A stretch of DNA of 64,000 bases from the NCBI GenBank assembly GCA_025058315.1, contig JANXET010000004.1, forward strand, positions 36,924 through 100,923. The letters run 5' to 3'. Under the pieces are notes generated by a model. That model saw only the letters and a program-made list of their open reading frames with translations, ran no database searches and was not told the origin of the DNA. The DNA is from Candidatus Bathyarchaeota archaeon (GTDB taxonomy: Archaea; Thermoproteota; Bathyarchaeia; Bathyarchaeales; Bathycorpusculaceae). The translations under genes were made by a program, and so were the position numbers. Of this stretch, positions 18,025 through 27,120 are shown piece after piece (the first letter of the stretch is position 1; every line of letters begins with the position of its first letter).

Positions 18025-18807
18025 TTAGAAATAGAAGAATGTTGATATTGTGAGAATCAGGCTTAGCGAGAAAGCCGTTGCCCACGCCCTTTTGCTCCAT
18101 AAGAACACCTTGAAGCCGTCAAGCACTCCAAATGGGATAAGGTTGAAAAGCGCTATCCAAGCGTTAATGGCTGCTAGATACATGAGTAAGGGAAGAGGCA
18201 TTAAAAGCCATAAAGCGATAAGCACAAAAGTTAATGCCAAGTTTGCAGATGGGCCGACAATGGATATTTTCCCAACATTTGCCCTGCTTGTGAAGCCTGA
18301 TATCATAACTGCTCCCGGAGACACAATTTTGAAAAATGGAGATATCAGGGATATAGCTGTCAGAATAAATCCCATAAGCACTATCCTGAATTCAGCCCAT
18401 AAGCCTGCTCTTTGAGCGGCAAACTTATGAGCCAACTCATGGAGGAGAAAGGAAAACATCACAAAAGTTGCGAAGAGCAGCAGCATTGAAAAGCTGCTTA
18501 CCCGATGAAGTCCCCAAGAAAGCCCTATCCCGAAAACAAGCAATGCAGACAAGCCCAGATGACTTATCTCTTTTCGGCTAAAATGAAAATTTCTAACAGT
18601 TCCTGCAGGCATATATGTAACTGAGTAGCCATATGCCCCGTATGGTTCTCTGGTTAAAGCTGTTTCTTCCCTTCTAGGCGCCCGAGCAAGCTTCAGCTGT
18701 GAGCAATCATGATTTTCTGGAAGACGATGCTCTGAGCAGAAGTATTCTTCACAGTAGGGACACTTAAAGGGTAAAACAACTTCATTTCCGCATTTTCGAC
18801 ACTGCAT
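18025..18807 (-). CDS. Site-2 protease family (M50) membrane protein with N-terminal AN1 zinc finger
   Basis: A 260-aa fusion. Residues 1-36 form an AN1-type zinc finger (CRKCG, CPYCEEYFCSEHRLPENHDC). After a short linker come about five to six hydrophobic segments with the M50 zinc site H123-E-L-A-H127 and, near residue 222, NLIPFGVLDG, which supplies the third ligand. Such proteases cut transmembrane substrates inside the bilayer. The cytosolic AN1 finger could recruit ubiquitin-like or chaperone partners (inference; AN1 fingers occur in eukaryotic stress proteins). Confidence 0.88.
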   Translation of the reverse strand: MQCRKCGNEVVLPFKCPYCEEYFCSEHRLPENHDCSQLKLARAPRREETALTREPYGAYGYSVTYMPAGTVRNFHFSRKEISHLGLSALLVFGIGLSWGLHRVSSFSMLLLFATFVMFSFLLHELAHKFAAQRAGLWAEFRIVLMGFILTAISLISPFFKIVSPGAVMISGFTSRANVGKISIVGPSANLALTFVLIALWLLMPLPLLMYLAAINAWIALFNLIPFGVLDGFKVFLWSKRAWATAFSLSLILTISTFFYF

Positions 18808-18925
18808 GTTCTACTCCTTTCCGGTTTAAAGGTGCTGCTTGGAGCCTTATATGTTCTATGGAGCTTGTTAAATAGGTTAAATATATAGCAGATTCGAGTT
18901 TGATTAAGTTCTGGAGGAGCGTCGA

Positions 18926-20131
18926 TTGAAAGCCTTCAGCTTCGTCCACGCGGCTGATCTGCATTTAGGCTACTCCCAGTATGGGCTTGAAGCTCGTCGA
19001 GAAGACTTTGACAGGGTATTTCAGGAGCTTGTTGACAGAACATTAGAGCTAAAGCCTGACTTCATAATTATCGCAGGAGATCTCTTTCATACACCGCGCC
19101 CATCAAACGTGACACTGGAGCATGCCGTCAAAAAATTCAGCCAACTTAGAGATGCAGGGATACCTGTTCTAGTTGTTGATGGCTCACATGATTCGGCTCC
19201 GAACTCCGTGACTGGAACAATTCTTAACCCTCTTGACAGCGCTGGACTCATTTATTACCTTCCAAGGCATGATGGGGCATTCTGGCGTAAGCGGGATTGC
19301 TGCTACGTTTACGGAGTGCCAAACTTCAGGACGCGCCGTAAAACCGAGGAGAACCTTACAGGATTCATGCAGCAGAATAAGCCAAATCCAGAGCCCAGCC
19401 TATTCAACATATTTGTATTTCACATGGCTCTAGATCTCCCGGAACTAACTCCACCCTTTGTTGAGGCTGAAGCTTCACCAGAGCTTCTCCCCATGGGCTT
19501 CGATTATTATGCTGCGGGGCATGTGCATAAACGCTATGAGGGCAAGCTTGGAGGCAGCCTGCTGGTTTATCCTGGAAGCACCGAGACAGTGAACTATGAT
19601 GAGGCACATGACGAAAAAGGCTTTTATTACGTTGAGGTGAATGAGAAAAAGGAAGCCTCACCGCATTTTATAAAGTTGAATTCAACCCGTGAATTTATTG
19701 TTTTTGAGCATGATTTTACAGGTTTTACAGCTTCGAAAATCACGGAACTTGCAGTTCAGCTTGTAAAAGGCGCAGATAAAGAAGGCGCCATAATAGTTCC
19801 GGTGCTGAGGGGGGTTCTGCCATCGGAGGCCAGCCGCGGCGATGTTGACATTGCCCAAATTAGGGGCGCAGCTGAAAAGGCATTACTTGTACATCCAGTT
19901 ATTCTGCTCCGAGAAAGCGGAATCCCTGAAGCAGTTGTTCGCTCAATATTTGAGAGCGAAATCAAAGATTTGAAAACGAAGAGTTTCGAATACTTCCTAC
20001 AGATATTTTCCGAGCGCTACAGCCGCGAAGAGGCTGAAAAGATAGCTCATGCAGCTGTAAACATCATTGAACCGCTAGTAAAGAAGCAGGATCAGAAGGT
20101 TAGGCAGATACTGGAGGAACTTATTAAATGA
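18926..20131 (+). CDS. mre11: Mre11 DNA double-strand-break nuclease
   Basis: A 401-aa metallophosphoesterase that processes broken DNA ends with Rad50. The active-site motifs are clear: HAADLHLGYSQ (8-18), IIAGDLFHTPRPSN, VDGSHD, FHMAL and AAGHVHKRYEG with YPGSTE. The C-terminal part (290-401) is the Rad50-binding region. Start is TTG with GGAGG 8 bases upstream. The stop overlaps the rad50 start (ATGA), indicating coupled translation. HerA and NurA, often in this operon, are not present. Confidence 0.95.
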   Translation: MKAFSFVHAADLHLGYSQYGLEARREDFDRVFQELVDRTLELKPDFIIIAGDLFHTPRPSNVTLEHAVKKFSQLRDAGIPVLVVDGSHDSAPNSVTGTILNPLDSAGLIYYLPRHDGAFWRKRDCCYVYGVPNFRTRRKTEENLTGFMQQNKPNPEPSLFNIFVFHMALDLPELTPPFVEAEASPELLPMGFDYYAAGHVHKRYEGKLGGSLLVYPGSTETVNYDEAHDEKGFYYVEVNEKKEASPHFIKLNSTREFIVFEHDFTGFTASKITELAVQLVKGADKEGAIIVPVLRGVLPSEASRGDVDIAQIRGAAEKALLVHPVILLRESGIPEAVVRSIFESEIKDLKTKSFEYFLQIFSERYSREEAEKIAHAAVNIIEPLVKKQDQKVRQILEELIK

Positions 20132-22215
20132 AAATTGAGATTGTCCAGCTGGAGAACATACGTTCCCACGTGAAGACAACAGTGCCCTTCGTAAGAGGTT
20201 TCAACTGTCTCGTAGGCGGCCTTGGATGCGGAAAATCCAGCATACTTTATGCCATAGACTTCGCTCTTTTCGGCGACCCGCTGGGAAGAAGCTTCGATTA
20301 CCTTTTAAGGGACGGTGCTGAAAGCGGGAGGGTTATTCTCCAATTCACCCAAGATGGTAAGACGTACACCATAAGCCGGGGATTAAAGAGGCGAGGCAAA
20401 GGTATTGGCCAGGACTTCGACGAGTTAAAGCTTCTAGAAGGAGAAAAACTAATTGCAAGCGTGAAAAGCGAAGCTGTTGAGGAGCAGCTGAAATCCATAA
20501 CTGGACTTGAAAAGGACATTTTCCGTGAGATAGTATGGGTTAGACAGGAGCATCTAAAAGAGCTTTTAGACATAGCTCCAAGAGAGAGACAAAGGCGTCT
20601 AGATGAGCTATTCGGGCTCTCAGATTATGAAATCGCATGGAGCAACATTGCAGCATATCAGAAGGAGTATGAGGCTGAAAAGAAAGTTTACGAAAAAGAC
20701 CCGGATGTCGCTGCATTAGATAAACTGAGCAGGGAATATAACAGGACGGTGGAAGAGTTTTCCTTATTGGAGCTTGAAATACAGAATCTCACTAAGAAGC
20801 TGAGTGAAACCAAAAGAACATTTGAGGATGCTGAACGTAGACTAAAAGCCTTGGAGGAGCTGAAGACAACCGTCGACGAACTAAAAAGGAGGGAGTCTGA
20901 GCTTAAGGCTAAACTGGTAAATCTGGAGGATACTTTGGCTTCTATAGCTGAAAAAATAAACGCGAAGAAGCTGTCCTTTGAGGGTTTAACACAGCGTCTC
21001 AACACGGTTGAGGCGCAGATTAAAGCCTATAAAGAAAAGCTTAACGAGATCGGGATTCCAGCTGACAAGCCGATTGAGGAATTAAGGCGTTATTTACTAA
21101 CATTCGACGAGCAGATGTCAAGCCTAAAAGCTGAACAGGAGGCGCTGCTTCGTAATCTACAGGCGGATGAGAGGAGAATCATCTCACTTTCGCTTGAAAG
21201 CCGCTGTCCCCTATGTCTCCAAACCCTAAACAATGATTACAAGAACAGGCTAAAGCAGACGATACAAAGAGAAAATATGGAGAGGCAGAAGACAATAAGC
21301 CATCTTCAGATCGAGGTTGAAGAGCTTCAGAAATTGAAGGAGAAAGCCAGCGAAGCCATATCAAACATCCAAGCGCTTATACCGAGAATGGAGGAACTTA
21401 AAGCCCGAATAGATGAAGAATATAAGACTTTAACTGAGTTGCAGAGGGAATTTGAGGAGAAGCAGAGGCTGGAAAATTCCTTAAGAACTCAGCTTGAAAA
21501 CCTGCGGATCCAAATAAGCAAATTTAACCTCTCTGAGCTTGAAAATGCTAGAAAAAACAGGGAGCAAGCCTTCAAACAATATTACATGCTTGATTCAGAA
21601 TTTAAAACCATGGAAAGCCGCAAAAGGGATCTTGCAAATCGCATAGGGGAAATTAAGGAGCGAATCGACAATGCCCAGAAGAAGCTTGAACAAGTTGAAA
21701 AAATAAATAAGGCTATAGAAATTCTTGGAGACATTCGAGATTCCTACAGAAGCATACAACCCAAACTGCGAAGCGAAATCGTGAAGGTGCTGAGGAGTTT
21801 TGTCCAGCAGACCCTAGACAGCCTCGCAGGCGGAGAGGGGTCTCCAATAAACATAACGATAGATGAAACCTATACGCCATATGTAATAAGCGAAAGTGGA
21901 GTTGAGAGAGAAGTTTCAAACCTCTCAGGCGGCGAACGAACTCTGGTGGCCTTTGCCTATAGACTCGGATTAGGCCACTTGATTATGCAGACTAAAATGG
22001 GACGCGGATTAAGTCTTCTACTGCTTGACGAGCCCACAGAAAGTCTTGGAAGGGAAGATGGTTCGATAGACCGCTTAGCTGAGGCTGTATCGCGTCTTAA
22101 ATCCGTAGAGCAGATAATATCGGTGACGCACAGCGAGGCCTTTGCTGAAAAAGCGGAGCATGTGATAAGGGTTGAGAAGGAGAACGGGCAGAGCAGGATT
22201 TCAATTGAAAAATAA
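20128..22215 (+). CDS. rad50: Rad50 ATPase, short form
   Basis: SMC-like partner of Mre11, 695 aa. Walker A GGLGCGKSS (30-38, K36), Q-loop region WVRQEHLKELLDI, coiled coil about 175-345, zinc hook C360-P-L-C363, returning coil to about 560, signature LSGGERTL and Walker B LLLLDEPTESLG (630-641). Typical archaeal Rad50 is roughly 850-900 aa, so the coiled-coil arms are clearly shorter here while both heads and the hook are intact. It overlaps mre11 by 4 bases. Confidence 0.95.
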   Translation: MKIEIVQLENIRSHVKTTVPFVRGFNCLVGGLGCGKSSILYAIDFALFGDPLGRSFDYLLRDGAESGRVILQFTQDGKTYTISRGLKRRGKGIGQDFDELKLLEGEKLIASVKSEAVEEQLKSITGLEKDIFREIVWVRQEHLKELLDIAPRERQRRLDELFGLSDYEIAWSNIAAYQKEYEAEKKVYEKDPDVAALDKLSREYNRTVEEFSLLELEIQNLTKKLSETKRTFEDAERRLKALEELKTTVDELKRRESELKAKLVNLEDTLASIAEKINAKKLSFEGLTQRLNTVEAQIKAYKEKLNEIGIPADKPIEELRRYLLTFDEQMSSLKAEQEALLRNLQADERRIISLSLESRCPLCLQTLNNDYKNRLKQTIQRENMERQKTISHLQIEVEELQKLKEKASEAISNIQALIPRMEELKARIDEEYKTLTELQREFEEKQRLENSLRTQLENLRIQISKFNLSELENARKNREQAFKQYYMLDSEFKTMESRKRDLANRIGEIKERIDNAQKKLEQVEKINKAIEILGDIRDSYRSIQPKLRSEIVKVLRSFVQQTLDSLAGGEGSPINITIDETYTPYVISESGVEREVSNLSGGERTLVAFAYRLGLGHLIMQTKMGRGLSLLLLDEPTESLGREDGSIDRLAEAVSRLKSVEQIISVTHSEAFAEKAEHVIRVEKENGQSRISIEK

Positions 22216-22217
22216 TT

Positions 22218-23126
22218 CTAGGCTGCCTCTTCCTCGACGAAGTTCTCTAATACACCTATCCCTTCAATTTCGATCGTTACAACGTCGCCCTTCTTCAGGA
22301 ATTTGGGTTCAGGCTTAAGGGCGATTCCAACCCCGGAAGGAGTGCCTGTTGCTATTATGTCGCATGGCTCCAGCGTCATCACCCTGCTCAAATGGTGAAC
22401 AACCTCATAGACGTTGAAAACCATGTTCTTCGTGCTGGAATTCTGCCGCAGTTCCCCATTAACCCATGTGCGAATGCGAAGATTCATCGGATTTGTAAGC
22501 TGGTTTCCCGTTACAATGCATGGACCAATGGGGGCGAACGTGTCAAAGCTTTTGCCTCTTGTCCACTGCCCATCCTTAAGCTGAACATCCCTTGCTGAAA
22601 CATCATTAAGTATGGTGTACCCAAATATGTGGGCCCCGGCTTCTTCTACAGGCACATTCCTTGCATATGCACCGATAATTATGGCTAGTTCCGCCTCATA
22701 ATCTAGTTGCTTGACGAAACTTGGCTTAACTATCGGCTCCCCAGGGCCAATGATAGTTGTGCTGGGCTTTAGAAATATTACAGGCTCGTCCGGAACGGTT
22801 TTTCCTCTCTTTGTTATGTCCTCTTCAATATGGTCAAAGTAGTTCAACCCTAAACAAATGATTTTAGGAGGTCTTATAAGCGGGGCCAGCATCTTTACAT
22901 CTCCGATCGGCATAGAGGCCTGCTTGATGACCTTTTCAGGCAGACTATTAAGCGCCGCTTCAAGCTTCGCCATCTTTCCCCCACTTTTCTTTATGAAACC
23001 CTCAAGGGTTTTAGGAAATGGACGTTTTATGTTATCGGCAATAGCGGTTAAACTGATGATCATGCCTTCATCGGATAATACACCATACTCCTCGCGGTTT
23101 TCATGCAGATAACGGACAAGCCTCAT
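22218..23126 (-). CDS. Fumarylacetoacetate hydrolase-family protein
   Basis: A 302-aa metal-dependent hydrolase, isomerase or decarboxylase of the FAH fold. The N-terminal 60 residues form the small domain. The core contains KIICLGLNYFDHIEE, EPVIFLKPSTTIIGPGEPI, DYEAELAIIIG with the metal-binding Glu pair, GYTILNDVSARDVQ, KSFDTFAPIGP and ATGTPSGVG. Substrate is not evident; many archaeal members act on acylpyruvates or catechol-pathway products. Convergent with rad50, 2 bases between stops. Confidence 0.93.
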   Translation of the reverse strand: MRLVRYLHENREEYGVLSDEGMIISLTAIADNIKRPFPKTLEGFIKKSGGKMAKLEAALNSLPEKVIKQASMPIGDVKMLAPLIRPPKIICLGLNYFDHIEEDITKRGKTVPDEPVIFLKPSTTIIGPGEPIVKPSFVKQLDYEAELAIIIGAYARNVPVEEAGAHIFGYTILNDVSARDVQLKDGQWTRGKSFDTFAPIGPCIVTGNQLTNPMNLRIRTWVNGELRQNSSTKNMVFNVYEVVHHLSRVMTLEPCDIIATGTPSGVGIALKPEPKFLKKGDVVTIEIEGIGVLENFVEEEAA

Positions 23127-23286
23127 GATAGCCCCTTTTTTAGTCCTCTTTTTAAAGCGTCTGATCTATAAGGATTACTCGGTAAATGCGGAGGCATCGC
23201 GACGGGTTAAGAAAGATCTGACAGGGGGTAATCTGCAAGGCCTTTCATCATTATTGAAGATTCAGCGAAACGAATAAAAAACGGGA

Positions 23287-23295
23287 CATTATATT
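23287..23295 (+). promoter_or_regulatory. TATA box, probably for a leaderless mRNA
   Basis: CATTATATT is centred about 23 bases before the ATG at 23314, so transcription would start at or next to the start codon. Confidence 0.4.
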
Positions 23296-23313
23296 GAGCC
23301 CAAGGCTGATTAA

Positions 23314-23694
23314 ATGTCAATTCAGGAAAGAATATCAAGGGCTCTGTCAGCAGCCATGCAGCATCTTGAAAGGGCATTATCAGCGGATAAAAGTGATGTA
23401 GACGCTCTGGAGAATGATGTTTGGCATGTTGCATCAGAGCTTGAACACGCTCTCTTGTTATTTTCATTAAATTTTGAGGATAATGATCCAGCGAAATGGA
23501 GGTCAAATATTCCGCGGAAGAGGGAGATACGTGAAACGCTTACCTTGGTTTACGAATTGCTAAAGCAGTCTGTTGATGCGCTATCCAAGGGGAAGCTTCT
23601 AGACGCCTATAAGGAAGCTTACGCTGCAAGATACCAGGTATTCTCGCTTCAAGAAGAATTCTCTAAGAAAAAACGTAAAAAACAAGAAGGATAG
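23314..23694 (+). CDS. Hypothetical helical protein, 126 aa
   Basis: No family recognised. The sequence is all-helical in character: an N-terminal amphipathic pair (MSIQERISRALSAAMQHLER), a middle acidic helix (DVDALENDVWHVASELEHAL), then further helices with repeated Ala and Leu, and a strongly basic tail (KKKRKKQEG) that might touch nucleic acid. A TATA box at 23287 suggests it is transcribed on its own. It is convergent with the eL22-like gene, 5 bases apart. Confidence 0.65.
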   Translation: MSIQERISRALSAAMQHLERALSADKSDVDALENDVWHVASELEHALLLFSLNFEDNDPAKWRSNIPRKREIRETLTLVYELLKQSVDALSKGKLLDAYKEAYAARYQVFSLQEEFSKKKRKKQEG

Positions 23695-23699
23695 AGCAG

Positions 23700-23972
23700 C
23701 TATTCTTCTTCAACTAAGAGTTTACGCTCTTTAATCTTTAACACATTTTCCTCTTTGCTTATGATTCTGAAGTACTCTTTCAACCCGCTTTTATGCAAGA
23801 ACTTGCGCAATAGTACTCGCAGGTACCTCTTTGGGGTTTCATCGCTCTTCACCACTATGTTATCCGCGGATTTCTCAACCTCAACGCCTAACCTCTGCTT
23901 CAGGAAGTCTTCAAGCTCCTTTATGATGTCTTCACCTTCAGATTTTAGTTCAGATATGTCTATTTCCATCAT
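23700..23972 (-). CDS. eL22-like ribosomal protein (eukaryotic L22e family)
   Basis: A 90-aa protein whose order matches eukaryotic eL22: an N-terminal helix with DIIKELEDFLKQRLGVE (eL22 has NFEKFLQERIKVN), a strand NIVVKSDETP, the diagnostic RYLRVLLRKFLHKSGLKEYF (eL22: [20 protein letters not shown]), then RIISKEENVLKIKER and an acidic Glu tail. The similarity is by eye but covers the whole protein and its order. eL22 binds large-subunit rRNA in eukaryotes and is rare or absent in most archaea. It lies just downstream of an ABC transporter on the opposite side from other ribosomal genes. Confidence 0.72.
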   Translation of the reverse strand: MMEIDISELKSEGEDIIKELEDFLKQRLGVEVEKSADNIVVKSDETPKRYLRVLLRKFLHKSGLKEYFRIISKEENVLKIKERKLLVEEE

Positions 23973-23987
23973 TTTACATCTTCCCCT

Positions 23988-25094
23988 TTATTCTACGGAT
24001 ATCTCTGCTCTCAACCCGGCCTCAGGATACGGGAATACATGGGCATTTTCGGGGCGAAAGCTCACTATAACCTTTTCTCCTGTAGTGAACCATTCGCATG
24101 TCAACGATGGTGTGACTACTAAAACGGTGTCCTGATTTTCAAGTTCAACTTCGTATCTTATTGTTGTGCCCTCAAAAGTGACCCTCTTTATTATTCCATT
24201 AAATAGGTTGGCTTCGCCTGATCTTCCATGCCTCTGCATGGTTAACGTTTCGGGTTTTATAGCTAGAACAACCCTATCTCCCACGTTCATGCCTCTATTT
24301 ATCGCTTTAAACCTTAATCCTCCGCGCAGCTCAATCACGGCTGCTTCACCTTTAGCCTCAATAATATAGCCCTCGAGGAAGTTTGACCCTCCTATGAAGT
24401 TGGCAACGAAGAGGTTCTTTGGGTTAGTGTAAAGCTCTTGCGGTGTGCCTACTTGCAGTATTTTACCTTTCCGCATCACCGCTATTCTATCGGACATCGC
24501 CATAGCCTCCGCCTGGTCATGAGTTACATGTATGGCTGTTAACTCCAGATCTTTCGCCATCCTCCTAATTTCATATCTTAACTCGTTTCTAACCTTGGCG
24601 TCTAACTGTCCAAGGGGCTCGTCGAGAAGCAGAATCTTCGCTCCTGCTGCCAGCGCCCTGGCGACGGCAAGCCTCTGCATCATGCCTCCGCTTAGCTCGT
24701 TAGGATAGGCGTCTAAACGCTCATGCAGCCTAACCATCTCTAGAACCTCATGTCCTATTCTATTCGCCCTTGTCATGTCGTAACCCTTTATCCTAGGTCC
24801 ATAAATCACGTTTTCCCAGACATTCATATGTGGAAAAAGCGCGAAAGTTTGGAATACAAATCCAATGTCCCTGTCTTCCGGGGGAGCGTCATTTACAAGT
24901 TTGTCGCCGATGTAGATTTCCCCGCTGTCCGGCTTGATTAGACCCGCAATAAGCCTTAGAAGGGTGGTTTTACCACATCCACTTGGCCCAAGCAGGGAGA
25001 AGTATTCCCTATCGCGTATGTGGAGGCTGATGTTGTCCACTGCCACAACATTGCCGAACTTCTTAGTGACGTTGACTAGGCGGACATCAGGCAT
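23988..25094 (-). CDS. ABC importer ATPase (PotA/FbpC type) with TOBE domain
   Basis: A 368-aa ATP-binding subunit. Walker A GPSGCGKTT, Q-loop FVFQTFALFPHM, signature LSGGMMQRLAVARALA, Walker B ILLLDEPLGQLD and switch HVTHDQAEAM are intact. The C-terminal third (about 235-368) is a TOBE-type regulatory domain. It pairs with the fused permease just upstream (25145-26818; 50 bases apart, same strand). Family relatives import iron, thiamine, spermidine or phosphonates; no binding protein is encoded here to tell which. Confidence 0.92.
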   Translation of the reverse strand: MPDVRLVNVTKKFGNVVAVDNISLHIRDREYFSLLGPSGCGKTTLLRLIAGLIKPDSGEIYIGDKLVNDAPPEDRDIGFVFQTFALFPHMNVWENVIYGPRIKGYDMTRANRIGHEVLEMVRLHERLDAYPNELSGGMMQRLAVARALAAGAKILLLDEPLGQLDAKVRNELRYEIRRMAKDLELTAIHVTHDQAEAMAMSDRIAVMRKGKILQVGTPQELYTNPKNLFVANFIGGSNFLEGYIIEAKGEAAVIELRGGLRFKAINRGMNVGDRVVLAIKPETLTMQRHGRSGEANLFNGIIKRVTFEGTTIRYEVELENQDTVLVVTPSLTCEWFTTGEKVIVSFRPENAHVFPYPEAGLRAEISVE

Positions 25095-25144
25095 GAAGCG
25101 TGCACACCTCCATTGTTTGGCCCTGCACTTTAAGCTCCATCATG

Positions 25145-26818
25145 CTAATATCTTCCTTTACCTCTAACGATAAGTCTCAGGGTCAACAGGATTACGAAGG
25201 AAATAACTATTAGGAAACCGCAGCCTAATCCTACTTCTGCAGGTGAAACGGGGATTCCCCCCTTAACCCAGTTCACAAGCACCACTGGGGCAGTTTTAAG
25301 GTCTGTAACGGCCAATGTGGCTCCAGTTTCACTCACGCTTCTGGTGAAGACTATTATTGCGCCGGAGAAAAGCGAATACTTTGTTAACGGGAATATTATT
25401 GTCCTGAAAACCCCGAAGGGCTTAGCGCCTAAAGTTCGTGAAGCTTCCTCAAGCTCTACGGATATCCTTTCTATGGCCGCGGCCATGGAACGCACGAAAT
25501 AGGGATATGTTATTGCCATGTGGGCAAAAATTAGAAGCCAAATCTCCGGCACATAGGCTAAAGTCTCCTTCCAGAAGAATCTGAGAGAAGCTCCTAAGGC
25601 CACTGACGGGATTATTATTGGAATGTCAACGAGAATGTTGAGGATGGATGAGGACTTGCCCAGCCTCTTCCGGGCGACAACAACAGCCATGGGCAGACCT
25701 ATTATAATATCAAGAATCGTCACAATAACTCCCACAGAATAGGATCGGGCAATGCTTTCCCAGTAATCATTCCATGGCGGCGCCCCAGTTAAAGCCTTTG
25801 GAAAACTTTCTGTGAATAATGCTTCCACAGCCGGAAGCGCCACAAACAGGGACGGTATAATTACAATTAGAAAGAATATAGCGAGGGTTATAGCGTTTCT
25901 CGTTATGACGGCTTTGGAATAGCTGAGCTTTCTTTCAGTAGTTGGCCACGTTCTTTGAAAAGACAACCTGAACCTAGTTCCCATGAAACGTATCGCAGCG
26001 AATATGATGCATGAAAGGGCTATGAGCAGGATGCTTGCGAATGCTGCCGCGCCCTCATATTCTGCTTGGCTGACAAGCGGCGGACTGGCGGAGTAGGCGT
26101 TTTTCATGTTCTGTATGAAGACGGCGCCGTTCTCGAAGGCTTTCCCCGCAACCATCATGGTTGCCCCAGTTTCCGAAAGGGATCTTGCGAACGCCAGTGT
26201 GAAAGCAGCTATGATGGAGGGTTTGATTATTTCAAGAGTAACCGTCCTAACAGCGGTGATCGGCGGTGCACCTAATGTTCTGGAAGCAAGTTCATACTCC
26301 ATCTTATAGTCTAAAAGTGCACCTACAAGCACTCTCACCACCACGGGGAAGGAGAACGCGAAATGGAGAAGAGCCACAAGAAGTATGCCTGGAGGAATAA
26401 CGGATCCATCAAAAAAGGCGGATAGACCCGCAGGTTCACTCCAAAAAAGGAGAAGCGAGTATCCAAGCACTGCCGTAGGCACGATGAAGGGTAAATCTGC
26501 AATGGTGTCAAGCACATTTAACCATTTAGACTTTCCTCTTGCAATAAGCCAAGCCATAGGGAGCCCTGCAACCAAATTAAGGACTGAAACAATTAGCGCT
26601 ATTATTAGGGAGTTGGCTATTGCGGTAAGGGCGCGGGATACAATTTCACTTTTGCCCAGAACCCCATACATGGCTCCGCTTTTTATCACCACGCCGAGAA
26701 GTGGAGGCAGCAATATCAACGTGAAAAAGGCGATCAACGCAGACACGTAGATTCCATGTCTCACAGAAGATCTTGAGGAAAGCCTGTCAACGGCTATTGT
26801 TAATTTTTTCCAACGCAA
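25145..26818 (-). CDS. ABC importer permease, two permease domains in one chain (FbpB type)
   Basis: A 557-aa membrane protein with about twelve transmembrane segments in two homologous halves. Each half carries an EAA coupling loop: ELASRTLGAPPITAVRTV (about 177-195) and EEASRTLGAKPFGVFRTI (about 455-473). Such fused permeases are typical of Fe3+, thiamine and related importers. It forms an operon with the ATPase downstream. The usual binding-protein gene is missing from the 302 bases upstream. Confidence 0.92.
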   Translation of the reverse strand: MRWKKLTIAVDRLSSRSSVRHGIYVSALIAFFTLILLPPLLGVVIKSGAMYGVLGKSEIVSRALTAIANSLIIALIVSVLNLVAGLPMAWLIARGKSKWLNVLDTIADLPFIVPTAVLGYSLLLFWSEPAGLSAFFDGSVIPPGILLVALLHFAFSFPVVVRVLVGALLDYKMEYELASRTLGAPPITAVRTVTLEIIKPSIIAAFTLAFARSLSETGATMMVAGKAFENGAVFIQNMKNAYSASPPLVSQAEYEGAAAFASILLIALSCIIFAAIRFMGTRFRLSFQRTWPTTERKLSYSKAVITRNAITLAIFFLIVIIPSLFVALPAVEALFTESFPKALTGAPPWNDYWESIARSYSVGVIVTILDIIIGLPMAVVVARKRLGKSSSILNILVDIPIIIPSVALGASLRFFWKETLAYVPEIWLLIFAHMAITYPYFVRSMAAAIERISVELEEASRTLGAKPFGVFRTIIFPLTKYSLFSGAIIVFTRSVSETGATLAVTDLKTAPVVLVNWVKGGIPVSPAEVGLGCGFLIVISFVILLTLRLIVRGKGRY

Positions 26819-27120
26819 AGTTTTCAGCCTATTTTTTAGGCCTGTTTTTTCGTTCTTCCATTATCGCTTCAGCTGATAAGTTTTCCGCATAACTAGAAGC
26901 CTATCGTGTGGAGCTACCGGCGTATTTGACAGGTGACCTGTTTGTCAGTTCGCCCGTCGTGAGTCACATCATCGCTGCAGCGCTCTATTGACTCTCCGAT
27001 TCATCATCCAAATCTATGATTCTATAACAGGTTCTTAAGGCTTCCCATGAGTCATGATGCTACATGAAAGGTAAAGCTAATCTTCACATGGCGTAATAGG
27101 AATTAGGAGAGGGCTGAATT
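26819..27120. other. Divergent intergenic region without a gene
   Basis: Lies between the start of the permease (minus) and nitroreductase (plus). I see no binding-protein remnant and no repeat. A/T-rich runs near 26825-26855 may hold the permease promoter, and AGGAATTAGGAGAGGG just before 27121 is the nitroreductase ribosome site. Confidence 0.4.
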
